Part shown: positions 31,402-41,671 of the stretch, one piece after another | Numbering within the stretch: position 1 is the stretch's first letter | Layout: each line of letters opens with the position of its first letter | DNA from: a virus | Reading direction: 5' to 3' (one strand) | Virus record (IMG/VR): IMGVR_UViG_3300017971_000334 | Location: 1-54,872 of that record | Length of the DNA: 54,872 bases | Made by a program: the position numbers and the translations under genes | The notes under the pieces: generated by a model | Databases searched by the model: none | The model's input: only the letters and a program-made list of their open reading frames with translations | Told to the model about the DNA's origin: nothing

Positions 31402-33617
31402 TGGCGGAAAAGGCGGATTACGACCTGGAATACCCTCTCGCAGGGGTGTTCATGGATGCGAGCCGCTCTCCCGACAACCTGCCGCAGGGCTTCTGTAGCC
31501 GAATGGTGGGCGTCGACGGGCGGTTTCCGGGCACGGTGCGCAAGTATCCCGGCCACGTCCTCATCAACACCAACTCCCACCTAACCAACGCCAATGCGTT
31601 CCGCTACGTGGCCAGCTACGACGTGGACGAGGAGGAGGTCACCCGTGGACTCCTGTGTCGGTCGGGCAGTGACATGTACTACTACTACTACATCCCCTCA
31701 TGCAGCGCCCGAAAGTCTGAGAGCATTACGGGACCGAGTGGGTACTCCGTCAACAGCGCCAACATCGACGTGGCCGTCAAGGGTGAGTTTATCTACATCT
31801 ATACGCAGGGGCAGCAACCCTTCGTCATGTACGACGTGGCCGGTTCCGGTTGGCGGTATGACTTCGTGGGGGCCTACACCGACGGCGGGGTGGCCCTCGC
31901 CACCGACGTGGCGGCGGCCCCAGCAATACGAGATGACCATGCGACGACGGGAGGGTACCTGCACCACCGGGGGCGGTACAAGGTGATGGTGAAGTTCTAC
32001 CATTCGGGCCGCAAGGTATACAGCGGCAGGAGTAAGGAGTACGAGTTCACCCTGGACAAGGATACGCTGGAAACGCACCTGCACGGCATCAACATCTATG
32101 ACTACCCCGATGGGGATAGCGACGACCACCTCGACGAGGACTTCGACTACGTGGAGGTGTACCGGACCCAGAACCTGCGGAACCCGTTGTCGGACGGGTA
32201 CAACGGAGCGGTGTACTACCGGGAGCAGTTGATCGAGAGGACGGAACAGGGGACCATATCCACGGTGCAGGTGGGGACGCTGGATGATTACTCGCTGGTG
32301 TTGCAGAAACAGTACGATCCGTGGATGGACCCCGTGGAGGAGGCGCCCGACAGCGCGGCGGCCTGCTACTACGAGGGCAGCGTGTTCGCCGCACGAGATC
32401 CCGATGAGGACGCGGGTCTGGGGCTGGTGTGGACGAATCCGAGGGTGGAGGGCACCGAGGAGTTCGGCAGTGAGTTCGACTACGAGGCGGCTCCGATGGA
32501 TGGGGTGGTCAAGCGGATCATCAAGGTCGGCAACTATGCGTTTGCGGTGGCAGGCAGCGTTATCTACTCGATTACGAAGGTGGGTGTGGACGTGAACATC
32601 AGCCGCTGGGTGGAGGACAAGGCGGTCGTCAACGCCCGTTGCGTGGCGAAGATCGACCGGAACCTCGCCGTGCTGACGGAGCAGGGCCTGTACTTCATCT
32701 CGGCGGGCGGCAACTGCACGATGGTCGGAGCGCTGGACCGGATACTGCGGGACGAGTGGGCCGGGCAATTGACCAACTGCGAGATGGCCTACGACGAGGC
32801 GATGGGATGCCTGTACATCCTGAACCCGGACGTGCATGAGGCCATCTGCTTCTGGGAGAACACCCGCAGCGTCAGCATCCTGGAGGGCGTCGGTGCGAGC
32901 CACATCACCTACGGCCCGGACATCACCGGCGACACGGACACGATACGAAGCTACTGGTACCACGACAACGGAGAGGTGACGACGCCCGACTACGACCGGG
33001 GCGACATCGGAGGCTCACCGTCGCACGGCATGTTGGGCGACGCTACCGACATCGCTACGGTGGGAGAAGGAGGCGACGAGGATACGGTAGCGGCGTCGAT
33101 GGACGCCGGGGACATGGTGTACGTGATGAGCGGCACCAATGCCGGGAAGTGGGGTTACAGCAACGGGACCACGATGTCCAGCGGCAGTCCGCTGGGAGGC
33201 GCCCCGACGCTGGTAGCGGGGGACACGTACCTGAAGAACCCGGTGAAGGTGGCCCTGCGGCTGTGGCCGGTGAACCCGCCGGTAGGCACGTACTCGCCCC
33301 GGTTCGCCCGGAAGGTCATCAAGAGCATCGCCCTTAAAATGACGGGGCTGACCGGCTTCGGACGGAGTTACGCGGACTCGTCCACGGACGTGAAGCTGGG
33401 CGTGTATCGGAACCAGCGGGGTAGGTCGGACGACTCGCTGGAGGGATATAGTACGACATCGGTGTCGAACAACCCGTCTGAGTGTGTGGAGGACCTGAAT
33501 CTGGACGGGGTGACACTGGAGCCGTACATCGAGCAGGTGTCCAGCGGGACGGACTTTGAGTTGACAGGAGTGCTCATAGTCGGTACAATAACGGTGAGCA
33601 AGACTATCACCACGTAA
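31401..33617 (+). CDS. Tail-nozzle / beta-propeller-like tail protein
   Basis: This 738-residue protein is strand-rich throughout with repeated aromatic blades (YYYYYIPSC, WRYDFVGAYTDGG, YKVMVKFYHSG, VYYREQLI) and an ordered C-terminal domain. Such size and repeats fit the tail tubular or nozzle proteins of short-tailed phages (P22 gp10 or T7 gp12 type). It begins at TAATG after the XhlA-like gene. Being followed by ejection-type proteins supports a tail-tip or tubular role. The assignment is by analogy. Confidence 0.55.
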   Translation: MAEKADYDLEYPLAGVFMDASRSPDNLPQGFCSRMVGVDGRFPGTVRKYPGHVLINTNSHLTNANAFRYVASYDVDEEEVTRGLLCRSGSDMYYYYYIPSCSARKSESITGPSGYSVNSANIDVAVKGEFIYIYTQGQQPFVMYDVAGSGWRYDFVGAYTDGGVALATDVAAAPAIRDDHATTGGYLHHRGRYKVMVKFYHSGRKVYSGRSKEYEFTLDKDTLETHLHGINIYDYPDGDSDDHLDEDFDYVEVYRTQNLRNPLSDGYNGAVYYREQLIERTEQGTISTVQVGTLDDYSLVLQKQYDPWMDPVEEAPDSAAACYYEGSVFAARDPDEDAGLGLVWTNPRVEGTEEFGSEFDYEAAPMDGVVKRIIKVGNYAFAVAGSVIYSITKVGVDVNISRWVEDKAVVNARCVAKIDRNLAVLTEQGLYFISAGGNCTMVGALDRILRDEWAGQLTNCEMAYDEAMGCLYILNPDVHEAICFWENTRSVSILEGVGASHITYGPDITGDTDTIRSYWYHDNGEVTTPDYDRGDIGGSPSHGMLGDATDIATVGEGGDEDTVAASMDAGDMVYVMSGTNAGKWGYSNGTTMSSGSPLGGAPTLVAGDTYLKNPVKVALRLWPVNPPVGTYSPRFARKVIKSIALKMTGLTGFGRSYADSSTDVKLGVYRNQRGRSDDSLEGYSTTSVSNNPSECVEDLNLDGVTLEPYIEQVSSGTDFELTGVLIVGTITVSKTITT

Positions 33618-33636
33618 AGCCACATGGGAGAATGAC

Positions 33637-35688
33637 ATGCAGATAAGCAACAGACCCCCAATCGTACCACCGGCTCCCCCGGAGACACGGTACCTGATGC
33701 AAGGGGGCCTGGAGATGGGGCAAACCGAAGAGCGCCGACGATTACTGCGCAGACAGAAGGCGTTCCAGCAACGTCCCACTATCTGGACCCCGGAAGGATT
33801 GCCTCCCGGCCTACTGCCCCCCAGACCGTTCACCCCCACGGCCCCCACGCCCAAACAGTTTCTGATGGGCGGCGGTGCGGAACCGGACCCGTTAGCACGG
33901 GCGAGTGGGATGCCCGTGGCCGCTCCGTCTCCTACGGAGGGCGGCGGTCCGACCGATGAGGTGCGGGCTCCCGTGCAGGTCCCGGTGCAGCAAGCCTCCC
34001 AACGTCCGCCGGCGGCCTACACGCCCGTGAATCCACTTGCTCCCCGCAAGCCCCGAACACCCAACCCTTCCGGGGTCCTGGGAACGGGAGGAGAATTGTG
34101 GCGGAAGAAGGGTCCGTTGCGGATGATGGCGAAGGGGGGTACGTTGAAGAAGGGGGAGCAGGCGATTGTTGGGGAGAAGGGACCGGAACAGATTACCTCG
34201 ACGGAGCGGGGGACACAGGTGAAGCCGTTGGGGAACATCGGAAACATCAGCCGGGGTACGCAGACAAGTACATTTAGCGTGAGCGGTGGGCCGGGTGGAA
34301 CGAGGACGCTCAGGACCACCACGCCCACCACCCGAATGAACATGGGGTCGCCGGAGGAATGGCGGAAACGGATGGAGCGGGATATAGGGGAGCAGGAGCG
34401 GCTGATTACCGAGCGGCAGAGGTTGGAGCAGGAGGCGAAGGACTTGCAGATGAGGGGGATTGCCGGACTGGAGCAAGGTCGGGGCGAAGCGGCGACGCTG
34501 GCGGGGGGACGGGCCGGGTCGATTGCTCAGGCGGGGGCGATGGGCGCGGCGGAGCTGGCGGGTGCCAAGGGGGCGGTGGCCGCGATGCCCGGAAAGGTGC
34601 AGGGTGCGGTTGAGGAGAGGGAGAAACGGGTTGCCGGAAAGGGAGAGGAGCTGGTGGCGCGGGCGCAGGAGGGGACGCAGCGGATTCTGGGCGAGGTGCG
34701 TCAGCGGGGGGATGCAACGGTTGACGATGCGAAACAGATGATGGAAGCGGCGGTGGCCGAGACGAAGGGGATGCGGGACGTGGCGCTGAGTGAGTTTGCC
34801 GATATGTCGGCGGAAGCGATGAGCGTGGGGGCACGGGCGATCAACGAATCCTACGAGGCGCAGAAGGCGGACCTCGTGGCACGGTACAATGGTGATCCGC
34901 CCCCGCACCTGCTGGCTCGGCTGGACAGCAGCCGGGCTATGCAGGTGTCGGACTTGGGGATGAAGTACGAGATAGCGTACAACGATAAGATGGCGGACCT
35001 GCGAGCCGGGTACGACAGCGTGGCGGCACAGCAACGAACGGTGCTGGAGCAGGCGACGATGGATGCACAGCAGCAGTCCGACGCGCTGGTGGCGCAGGTG
35101 GGCGTGGCCGGGGAGCAGTTGGTGAACAACGCCGGTGTTGTGGCTCTGGGGGAAGAAGGCAAGATTACGCAGGCGGGGATGCAGTACATTTCGTGGGCGG
35201 AGCAGAACGCGGCGAACATGGCGACTGAGGTGGCACAGGCGAGTGTGCAGTTTTTCCAGCAACAGGAGCAGTTGGGGATGGTGAATGAGGCGAACCTGTC
35301 CCGAATGAACTTGGCGTATGACCAGCTACGGATGGCGGGACTGGGCGACTTGGCCGACTTTACGGCGAACCAGACGTTGGCGTATGTACCACATGCTCCA
35401 TACTATGCCCAGATGATGCAGTACATGGCGCAACGGGCGTTGTGGGAACGGGAGATGAAGGAGCAGCAGCGGGGAATACAGATCAACGCGGGGCTGGCCG
35501 AGGGCGCGTATGAGGGAGGACGGAGACCACAGGGACCGGCGGCATCACCGGTGGTTGGGCAGCCGAGGGGGTATCCGGGAACGGGCGGCGGGCGAGAGGC
35601 CACGTCGAGACCGGCTCCGACGGGAGCACCGGCGGCTCCGACGCAAGGGTATCCGGTACCGAGTCCGTTGAGACGAATCGAGGCGTAA
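33637..35688 (+). CDS. Large Ala/Gln-rich virion protein (ejection protein candidate)
   Basis: This 683-residue protein has a Pro-rich disordered N-terminus (1-150, with repeat-encoded WTPEGLPPG and NPSGVLG). A long helical and coiled-coil middle (about 230-560) rich in Ala, Glu, Met and Gln follows, then a Gly/Pro-rich tail. This disordered-coiled-disordered plan is common in podovirus internal ejection proteins that pass through the portal. GGGAGAATGAC precedes the ATG. No enzymatic motif is visible. Confidence 0.6.
   Translation: MQISNRPPIVPPAPPETRYLMQGGLEMGQTEERRRLLRRQKAFQQRPTIWTPEGLPPGLLPPRPFTPTAPTPKQFLMGGGAEPDPLARASGMPVAAPSPTEGGGPTDEVRAPVQVPVQQASQRPPAAYTPVNPLAPRKPRTPNPSGVLGTGGELWRKKGPLRMMAKGGTLKKGEQAIVGEKGPEQITSTERGTQVKPLGNIGNISRGTQTSTFSVSGGPGGTRTLRTTTPTTRMNMGSPEEWRKRMERDIGEQERLITERQRLEQEAKDLQMRGIAGLEQGRGEAATLAGGRAGSIAQAGAMGAAELAGAKGAVAAMPGKVQGAVEEREKRVAGKGEELVARAQEGTQRILGEVRQRGDATVDDAKQMMEAAVAETKGMRDVALSEFADMSAEAMSVGARAINESYEAQKADLVARYNGDPPPHLLARLDSSRAMQVSDLGMKYEIAYNDKMADLRAGYDSVAAQQRTVLEQATMDAQQQSDALVAQVGVAGEQLVNNAGVVALGEEGKITQAGMQYISWAEQNAANMATEVAQASVQFFQQQEQLGMVNEANLSRMNLAYDQLRMAGLGDLADFTANQTLAYVPHAPYYAQMMQYMAQRALWEREMKEQQRGIQINAGLAEGAYEGGRRPQGPAASPVVGQPRGYPGTGGGREATSRPAPTGAPAAPTQGYPVPSPLRRIEA
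33785..33800 (+). repeat. Dispersed hairpin repeat, variant copy 10
   Basis: GGACCCCGGAAGGATT differs from consensus at one base (GGATT for GGGTT) and is read as TPEGL in the 683-residue gene. The copy at 51735 has the same change. Confidence 0.7.
34063..34078 (+). repeat. Dispersed hairpin repeat, copy 11
   Basis: This exact copy inside the 683-residue gene is read as NPSGVL. The gene therefore carries two copies in opposite orientation. Confidence 0.8.
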
Positions 35689-35698
35689 GGAGATAGAC

Positions 35699-37177
35699 AT
35701 GGCTAGATTACCGGCGTTTTCGACGGCGATGCCCCTAACGGGGGATCCGAATATACTGGGTCCGTTACAACTGATGCAGAACCGCAACCTGGCCGAGGAG
35801 GGGTGGGCCGTGCAGGAGGGGATGCAGGAGTCGGAGCAGGACTGGCGGGAACGGATGACGTTAAGAAACATGGATTTCCAACGAGGACTGGCCGACGAGC
35901 AAGCGGCGCTTCAGCGGGAGCAGGCACAACTGAATCGGGACATGGAGCTGGAGATGTTCGGGGAGCGGATGGCCTTGGAGGAACGCTCGGTGGAGTCGCA
36001 GGAGGGGTTGGTGGGGGCGCAGACGGATGCGCTCAAGTCGAGATTGCAGTTTCAGGAGGACGTGTTGCGTCCTTACTACCAAGACCAGTTGAGGATTGCC
36101 AGAGGGCAGGCGAGGCACCAACGGCTGACGGACCTGCTCGGATACAAAATTATGTTGGGGGACTTCCTGCATCAGAAGCGGAAGATGTACGGTAAGGGGG
36201 GACGACCGGGACTGGCAGGCGGAGCGGCAGCCAGCGGTGCCGGGGAAGCGGCTCCGGAAGCGCAACCGGACAGTGTAGACTTGGAGGAAAAGATGGCGGG
36301 GTCGTTAGAGGAAACGAGTAAGTCGCTGGGCCACGATATGATGTCGTCGTCGGCTCGATACAAGCAGTTCATGGCGGAACTGTCCACGGAACGGGCGCGG
36401 ATGGAGCAGGCGCTGGCGGGCGAGGAGAACTTGCTGGAACGGATTGACCTGATGCTGGAGGCGGCAAGGGTCCCCAAGTTCGCCGCTAGCGACCCGTCAG
36501 ATATAATTTGGGGGCAGGGGAACCCCGAAGAGTGGGCGAGGATGGTGGATGAGGACATGGCAAACAGGACCCCGGAAGGGTTTGTCAAGAGCCTACAACG
36601 GGTGAGCCTGTCGATCAAGGCGCTGGAGAGATACATCAAGGTCAAGGAGGAGAAGTTTGCCGAGAGAGAAAAGAAACGGGCCGAGAAGGTAGCGATTCGT
36701 AAGGAAGAGGGATTACCGATTTGGAAATTTATGCGTCCTAGAGGGGGCAGTAGAGAATTGAATGAGTTGAAACAGAAGCTACGGGACCTGCGGTGGACGC
36801 AGGCGAAGTTTCTGTCGGAACCGACAAAAGCGTTGAGTGATACGTCGGCGGCAAACGTGGTGGTTGGGAGGCAGTTGGCGTTGGGGGAGTCAATGGACCA
36901 AGTGAAGTATGTGATAGACCACTGGTTTCGGAAACGTGCCGGGGACCAGGGAACGTTGAGTTGGGAGGAAACTGCTGGATTGGTGCAGGGGGACATGATA
37001 AGGATTATGAGGGAGAGGGGGGGAGAGGTGGCTCGTCAGTTGGAATATGAGTTGAGGCAGAAGGAGATAGAGGCAGGAATTGAGGACGACATGAAAAGAC
37101 TGTCGGATTTCGTGACTAGGGAGATCGGGCTGATTGAGGACGACGCGGGGTTGGCTGAGGAAGGAATGAACATATAG
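35699..37177 (+). CDS. Coiled-coil virion protein (ejection protein candidate)
   Basis: This 492-residue protein (MARLPAFSTAMPLTGDPNILG) is mostly helical, rich in Glu, Arg, Gln and Leu. Coiled-coil stretches lie near 35-110 and 280-330, with a disordered Gly/Ala linker near 160-185. It contains the repeat-encoded NRTPEGFVKSL. AAGGAGATAGAC precedes the ATG. Together with the genes before and after it forms a group of internal or ejected virion proteins. No domain is recognised. Confidence 0.6.
   Translation: MARLPAFSTAMPLTGDPNILGPLQLMQNRNLAEEGWAVQEGMQESEQDWRERMTLRNMDFQRGLADEQAALQREQAQLNRDMELEMFGERMALEERSVESQEGLVGAQTDALKSRLQFQEDVLRPYYQDQLRIARGQARHQRLTDLLGYKIMLGDFLHQKRKMYGKGGRPGLAGGAAASGAGEAAPEAQPDSVDLEEKMAGSLEETSKSLGHDMMSSSARYKQFMAELSTERARMEQALAGEENLLERIDLMLEAARVPKFAASDPSDIIWGQGNPEEWARMVDEDMANRTPEGFVKSLQRVSLSIKALERYIKVKEEKFAEREKKRAEKVAIRKEEGLPIWKFMRPRGGSRELNELKQKLRDLRWTQAKFLSEPTKALSDTSAANVVVGRQLALGESMDQVKYVIDHWFRKRAGDQGTLSWEETAGLVQGDMIRIMRERGGEVARQLEYELRQKEIEAGIEDDMKRLSDFVTREIGLIEDDAGLAEEGMNI
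36567..36582 (+). repeat. Dispersed hairpin repeat, copy 12
   Basis: This exact copy inside the 492-residue gene is read as RTPEGF within an otherwise helical region, so it breaks the helix. Confidence 0.8.
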
Positions 37178-37187
37178 GAGATATGAC

Positions 37188-37619
37188 ATGGGATTCCCAA
37201 TAAAGGAAATATTGAGTTGGGGGCTTGCCGCTCTGATGGCGGGGTCGGTGGGTAAGGACATCTACTATATGATAAAGGGGATGCCCGACAGCGATGCGAA
37301 AACGGCGCTGGAGGAGCAACTTCGGATGACAGGGCAACAAAAGGCCACGCAACGGGAAGCAGCGAAAGAGATGCTGACGTGGCTGGAACAGAATAACGAG
37401 GAAGCCCGTCGGGTAGCGAAAGAGGACCAGCAGTTTCTGGCGAATCAGGAAAAGTTACGGCAACAGCATGAGATGTCGATGCTGAACCGCCAGATTGCGG
37501 GACAGGCCGCCCTCTCGGAAGCGGAGCCGTATGAGCTGGCTCCCCAGCAGTTAGAGGCGGGCCACTTGGCTACGGCTCCTCAGTTCGACCCAAACATACC
37601 GATAACGGCTTTACTGTGA
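37188..37619 (+). CDS. Small virion protein with N-terminal membrane helix
   Basis: This 143-residue protein has a hydrophobic N-terminus (IKEILSWGLAALMAGSVGKDIYYMI) and a Gln/Glu/Ala-rich coiled coil (about 45-115). AGGAGATATGAC precedes the ATG. A membrane-inserting ejection component is plausible; the family is not known to me. Confidence 0.6.
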   Translation: MGFPIKEILSWGLAALMAGSVGKDIYYMIKGMPDSDAKTALEEQLRMTGQQKATQREAAKEMLTWLEQNNEEARRVAKEDQQFLANQEKLRQQHEMSMLNRQIAGQAALSEAEPYELAPQQLEAGHLATAPQFDPNIPITALL

Positions 37620-37627
37620 GGTGACAG

Positions 37628-38443
37628 ATGGCTAAATTCAGACGAGGACGATACAAAGAACCAGACTTAGGCAAGTTGGGGATTCCAGCGCCGCCCGAAA
37701 AACCGCCTACCTATTCGGGCAAGGCAACCCCGATTCAGAGCCTGATGTATGGGAGGTCGTATACCCCCTTGAAGGGAGTGCCTACGACCCCGGTAGGAAA
37801 ATCTCCACCGGAGAGTGCCGTCGCGTCCATGTATGAGAGGGCGGCGGGCTTCCAGGAAGGATCTGTAGGGCAGAGAGTCACTCGGAGAGGAGGGTCGCTG
37901 GCGAAGCGGGCAACGGTGGGAGAAATTTTCCTGGAGGCGGCACCAAAAGCGGAGCCGGGGACGCTGACGGGTATCGGATTGGGACGGATACGACCAAAGG
38001 GCACCGGGTCCTATATGAGCTATTTGGACCCCAAGAAGGCAGCGGAGAGGATGCTTCCCATCATAGAGAAAAATCCAAATCTGTACCCCTCTTACGTTAA
38101 GGAGGGAGCGAAGGCACTGGCGGAGGGAAAGTGGCCGAAGAACCTGGACAAGATCAAGAAGTGGGCTTTCCGGGGCGGGAAGTTTCGAGGGGGGCCGAAG
38201 TTTGGGGGAACCATCGCAGTGTGGTTCGTCCTGCCGTTTGTCATGGAAAAGATATTTGGGCTGCTGGGCGTCGACCCTGGAAAGGACGATATGAAGAAGC
38301 TGATGCTGAAGCTACAGCAGGCCCAGATGCCGTCGGCGGAGGACATGGTGACGCAGAGTAAGATACAGTTGCTGGCCGGAGCGATGCAGTCGGGACAGCC
38401 GGTGCAGATACCGGCGGCGCAACAGATGATGGGGGCAATGTAA
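37628..38443 (+). CDS. Basic virion protein with internal hydrophobic segment
   Basis: This 271-residue protein starts with a basic stretch (MAKFRRGRYKEPDLGKLG). It is Pro/Gly-rich to about 130, and has one hydrophobic helix near 195-215 (IAVWFVLPFVMEKIFGLL) and an amphipathic Gln/Met-rich end. GAGGTGACAG precedes the ATG. The organisation again fits a protein that interacts with membranes during DNA ejection. Unrecognised. Confidence 0.55.
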   Translation: MAKFRRGRYKEPDLGKLGIPAPPEKPPTYSGKATPIQSLMYGRSYTPLKGVPTTPVGKSPPESAVASMYERAAGFQEGSVGQRVTRRGGSLAKRATVGEIFLEAAPKAEPGTLTGIGLGRIRPKGTGSYMSYLDPKKAAERMLPIIEKNPNLYPSYVKEGAKALAEGKWPKNLDKIKKWAFRGGKFRGGPKFGGTIAVWFVLPFVMEKIFGLLGVDPGKDDMKKLMLKLQQAQMPSAEDMVTQSKIQLLAGAMQSGQPVQIPAAQQMMGAM

Positions 38444-38455
38444 CGGGAGCCGGTA

Positions 38456-38539
38456 ATGGTACCGGGAGAGCAGTGGGGGTCCGCCGGAGGGGGAGGTGGT
38501 CAGGCGGACCTGTTGAGGATGCTGCAAGGGGGAGGGTAA
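38456..38539 (+). CDS. Possible 27-residue peptide gene
   Basis: This is a tiny ORF (MVPGEQWGSAGGGGGQADLL...) with CGGGAG before its ATG. It ends two bases inside ATGGATG, overlapping the next gene region. It fills the only gap in this operon. Coding status is uncertain because the region is Gly-rich and could be open by chance. Confidence 0.3.
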   Translation: MVPGEQWGSAGGGGGQADLLRMLQGGG

Positions 38540-38542
38540 TGG

Positions 38543-41500
38543 ATGACCACCCTGCCCGTACTACGGAATCCCAGGTTTACGCCCGAAGCGACGTATAACA
38601 CGTTCTCGTTTCCGATCAACTTCTACGACCGACCGGAACTGGTGATCTCCAACATTCTGCGGGGGAACTACCCGGCGAGCATCAGGGCCATCTGGCAACC
38701 GGACGAACTGAGTCCCGAAGAGCGGAAGAAACTGTCGCAGGTGTACGGGGAGAAGGACTCGTTTACGGCTTCCCTGATTAACCTGGCCACGAATCCGTTG
38801 GTGATCTTCGGAGCGATACTGGCGGCCCGCTACCCGATAGGAAAGGCGGGGTCGCTGTTCAAGGTGGCGGACCGGGCGAAGGGGGTGGCAAGCGACCTGG
38901 GGCCGTGGACGAAGCACATCGGGAACTTCTTTCGGATCTTCGGCAAGCACCCCAAACTGACGGACAAGACGCTGAAGGCGACCAACGAGATACGGTGGTT
39001 CAACCAGAAGTCGCTGGAGGACGGCTTGGGCAAGGTGTGGGACCGGTTCATCAAACGGGCCGGGACAGGGCCGACGGAGATGGAGCAGGTGCTGGTGAGT
39101 CACCTGATACGGGGCAGCCACGTAGCCGACGGCGCGGTGGCCAAGCGGGTGTTCCCGATGATCGAGAAGTTTGGCGGGCCGAAGCTGGCCGGGCGAACGT
39201 TGCTAAAGACGGATGCGGCATCGTTGTCGCGGGCGGGCATCAGCCGAGGGCGGTTTGCGGCACTGGAAGAGGCGGCGGAAGGGACGGCGAAACTGTACCA
39301 GGACATGTTCAAGCCCTTTGTCGACACGAAAACGGGTAAGTTAAGGGGAGAGCTGGTCAAGCACCTCGAAGCCAAGGGATGGTATACGGGCGGGATGTAC
39401 CACGCGACCAGCCCGATGAGTACGGCGGTGCCCCATCGGATACCGGGTACGGCGGCGGGCGGAGCACGGGAGTGGTATGCGCCGGAGCAGGCGGTGGGGG
39501 CGCGGTCGCTGGCGAACCTGTCCGACGAACAGATGCAGAAGATGCTGCTGGAAGGCAACCCGATGGTGGCCCCGATGTCGGGGCACTTCGTGGCACGGCG
39601 GGGACTGGCCCTGCCGGAAGCGGAGGGAATGGACCTGCTGCGAAAGGCGGGGTTGCTGGACGATACGGTGGACCGGGGGATAATGTACCTGACCGAAACG
39701 TATTCGCACCGGTTCCAGCAGAAGGCACTAGGGATTCTGCAAGGGGACCCCGGAAGGGTCAAGAACGGGTTGCAGGAGCTAATGACGAAGGAGTTCCGTA
39801 TCGCCGGGGACGCGGCGGAGTCGATAGCGGCGGACGCGGCGAGGGGCGTGGTGGAGATGGGACCACAGGCGGCGTGGGAGCAGTTCAAGATACGCACGAA
39901 GCTGGTCGGCGAGCTACCGTACTACCGGACCCGGTGGATAGATGAGTTCGTCCGCTACACGCACAGTGTGTCGCCCGTGCGGGCGTGGAATACGGTGCTG
40001 AAGGGGGAGAAGGACACCCTGTATCGGCAGGTGATAGACCTGTCGAGCGAGGCGCGGATGGACGGCCCCCGAAGGATGATCTTCCGGCAGGACTACCTGC
40101 CCATGTTGACGGGCCAGAAGACGCTCAAGCAGATGCGGCGGCAGATGGGATTCAATGACATCAAGTTGCGGTACTGGGAGACGTTGCAGACTCCCCATGT
40201 GAAGGAGATGTTCGCTAAGGTGCCGGGGGGGAATAAGGTGCACGGGTGGCTGACGAAACAGTTGGGGCAGACGGAGGGGGCGTTGAGTCCGGCGGGTATC
40301 AACTCGAAGATCACGGCATGGTTCTACTACAGTACGCTGGGGTTCAACCCGGCCCCGGCGTTGAAGAACCTGATGCAACCGATCATCACGACGACGAACG
40401 TGGTGGGACCAGGCGAGACGTGGCGAGCAATGGGAGCACTGTTGCCGAAGTTCAAGCAGTACAACAAGGTGTTCAAGGCCGAGCGGAAGATGGGGCGGGA
40501 GATCGTGAGGGCTCACGAGAACGCCATCAAGTCCGTGTGGCCCAAGTACGTCGAGGCGGGACTGGACACCAGTCCCATGTACGCGGACATGCTGAACCTG
40601 GAGAAGCAGTTTAGCTCCGGCGTGAAGAAGCTGGTGGACAAGGGCAAGGCGTCCAGCATGGCTCTCTTCACCGGAACGGAAACGTTCAACCGGCTTCTGA
40701 CGTGGGAGGCCGGGCTGGGCAAGGCGATGCGGGACGGACTGGTCGGCAAGGAGATGTACAAGTTCGCCGGTCGGTTGGTGCGGGAGACACAGTTTCCCGG
40801 TGGGATACTGGGCATGAGTCGGGCGACACTGGGACTACCCAGCCCGCTGCGGCAGTTCACCCACTTCCCCCTACGGTTCGCCGACTTCCTGGTGGGCAGC
40901 ACGCAATATGGGGGGGAACGAGGATTGAACTGGGGAACGATAGGGAGGACGATGTTGACGAGCAGCGTGGCGTATGCGGCGGGGAAAGAGTTGCTCAACG
41001 TGGACCTGTCGAACGCGCTGGCGTTCGGGGCGCTGCCCCAGCCTCCGTATGAGGATGCGCCGTTTTACCCACTGCCGTTCGTACCGCCCGCGCTGAGCCT
41101 GGCGGGGCAGGGGCTCAAGATGGCGCTGACGGGAGATACGAGCCGGGCGACGGGGATGCTGGCCGGAGCGGTACCGGCGGGCTTGATGATGAACCGGTTT
41201 AGGAAGTATGTCGGACCGAAGCACGCCGATTACAGTCAGGTGCAGACAACGGGGCTGGTGTCGGTGTTCGACAACGAGGGGAAGATGATCGGTCGGTACA
41301 AGCCGATGGAGCTATACCTGCGAACGATAGGGGTGCCGACGATGGACCAGAGCATCGAGCGGGACGTGACGGATTACCTCATAAAGCAACGGGATGTCAT
41401 CAGCCAGTACCGACGAGAGTGGCTGGACGCGCTGGCGGCCAACGACATGACGCGGGCCAACGAGGTGCAGCAGATGTTCCAGAACAAGTACCCGCAGTTG

Positions 41501-41671
41501 GGTCCGTTGCGGATCAAGAAGTCCGACATCCGGGCCGTCCGACAGAGGCAGGAGATGACAAGGGTGGAGAGGATACTGCAACAGTTCCCCAAGGAGTACC
41601 AGAGTATGTACATGGGGATGATGTCGTATCCGGCTACCGATCTGACGATGCAGATGATGGGTCAGTACTAG
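38543..41671 (+). CDS. Large internal virion / ejection protein
   Basis: This 1042-residue protein is the largest in the window and closes the virion block. It is largely helical, with an Arg/Lys-rich middle and a segment GFNPAPALKNLMQP seen in large phage ejection and polyvalent proteins. A short hydrophobic stretch lies near 80-100 (ATNPLVIFGAILAARYPIG) and others near 800-870. A dispersed repeat encodes GDPGRVK near residue 402. It is probably packaged inside the head and injected with DNA. No peptidoglycan hydrolase motif is evident. Confidence 0.65.
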   Translation: MTTLPVLRNPRFTPEATYNTFSFPINFYDRPELVISNILRGNYPASIRAIWQPDELSPEERKKLSQVYGEKDSFTASLINLATNPLVIFGAILAARYPIGKAGSLFKVADRAKGVASDLGPWTKHIGNFFRIFGKHPKLTDKTLKATNEIRWFNQKSLEDGLGKVWDRFIKRAGTGPTEMEQVLVSHLIRGSHVADGAVAKRVFPMIEKFGGPKLAGRTLLKTDAASLSRAGISRGRFAALEEAAEGTAKLYQDMFKPFVDTKTGKLRGELVKHLEAKGWYTGGMYHATSPMSTAVPHRIPGTAAGGAREWYAPEQAVGARSLANLSDEQMQKMLLEGNPMVAPMSGHFVARRGLALPEAEGMDLLRKAGLLDDTVDRGIMYLTETYSHRFQQKALGILQGDPGRVKNGLQELMTKEFRIAGDAAESIAADAARGVVEMGPQAAWEQFKIRTKLVGELPYYRTRWIDEFVRYTHSVSPVRAWNTVLKGEKDTLYRQVIDLSSEARMDGPRRMIFRQDYLPMLTGQKTLKQMRRQMGFNDIKLRYWETLQTPHVKEMFAKVPGGNKVHGWLTKQLGQTEGALSPAGINSKITAWFYYSTLGFNPAPALKNLMQPIITTTNVVGPGETWRAMGALLPKFKQYNKVFKAERKMGREIVRAHENAIKSVWPKYVEAGLDTSPMYADMLNLEKQFSSGVKKLVDKGKASSMALFTGTETFNRLLTWEAGLGKAMRDGLVGKEMYKFAGRLVRETQFPGGILGMSRATLGLPSPLRQFTHFPLRFADFLVGSTQYGGERGLNWGTIGRTMLTSSVAYAAGKELLNVDLSNALAFGALPQPPYEDAPFYPLPFVPPALSLAGQGLKMALTGDTSRATGMLAGAVPAGLMMNRFRKYVGPKHADYSQVQTTGLVSVFDNEGKMIGRYKPMELYLRTIGVPTMDQSIERDVTDYLIKQRDVISQYRREWLDALAANDMTRANEVQQMFQNKYPQLGPLRIKKSDIRAVRQRQEMTRVERILQQFPKEYQSMYMGMMSYPATDLTMQMMGQY
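39745..39760 (+). repeat. Dispersed hairpin repeat, copy 13
   Basis: This exact copy inside the 1042-residue gene is read as DPGRV, a third frame of the same word. Confidence 0.8.
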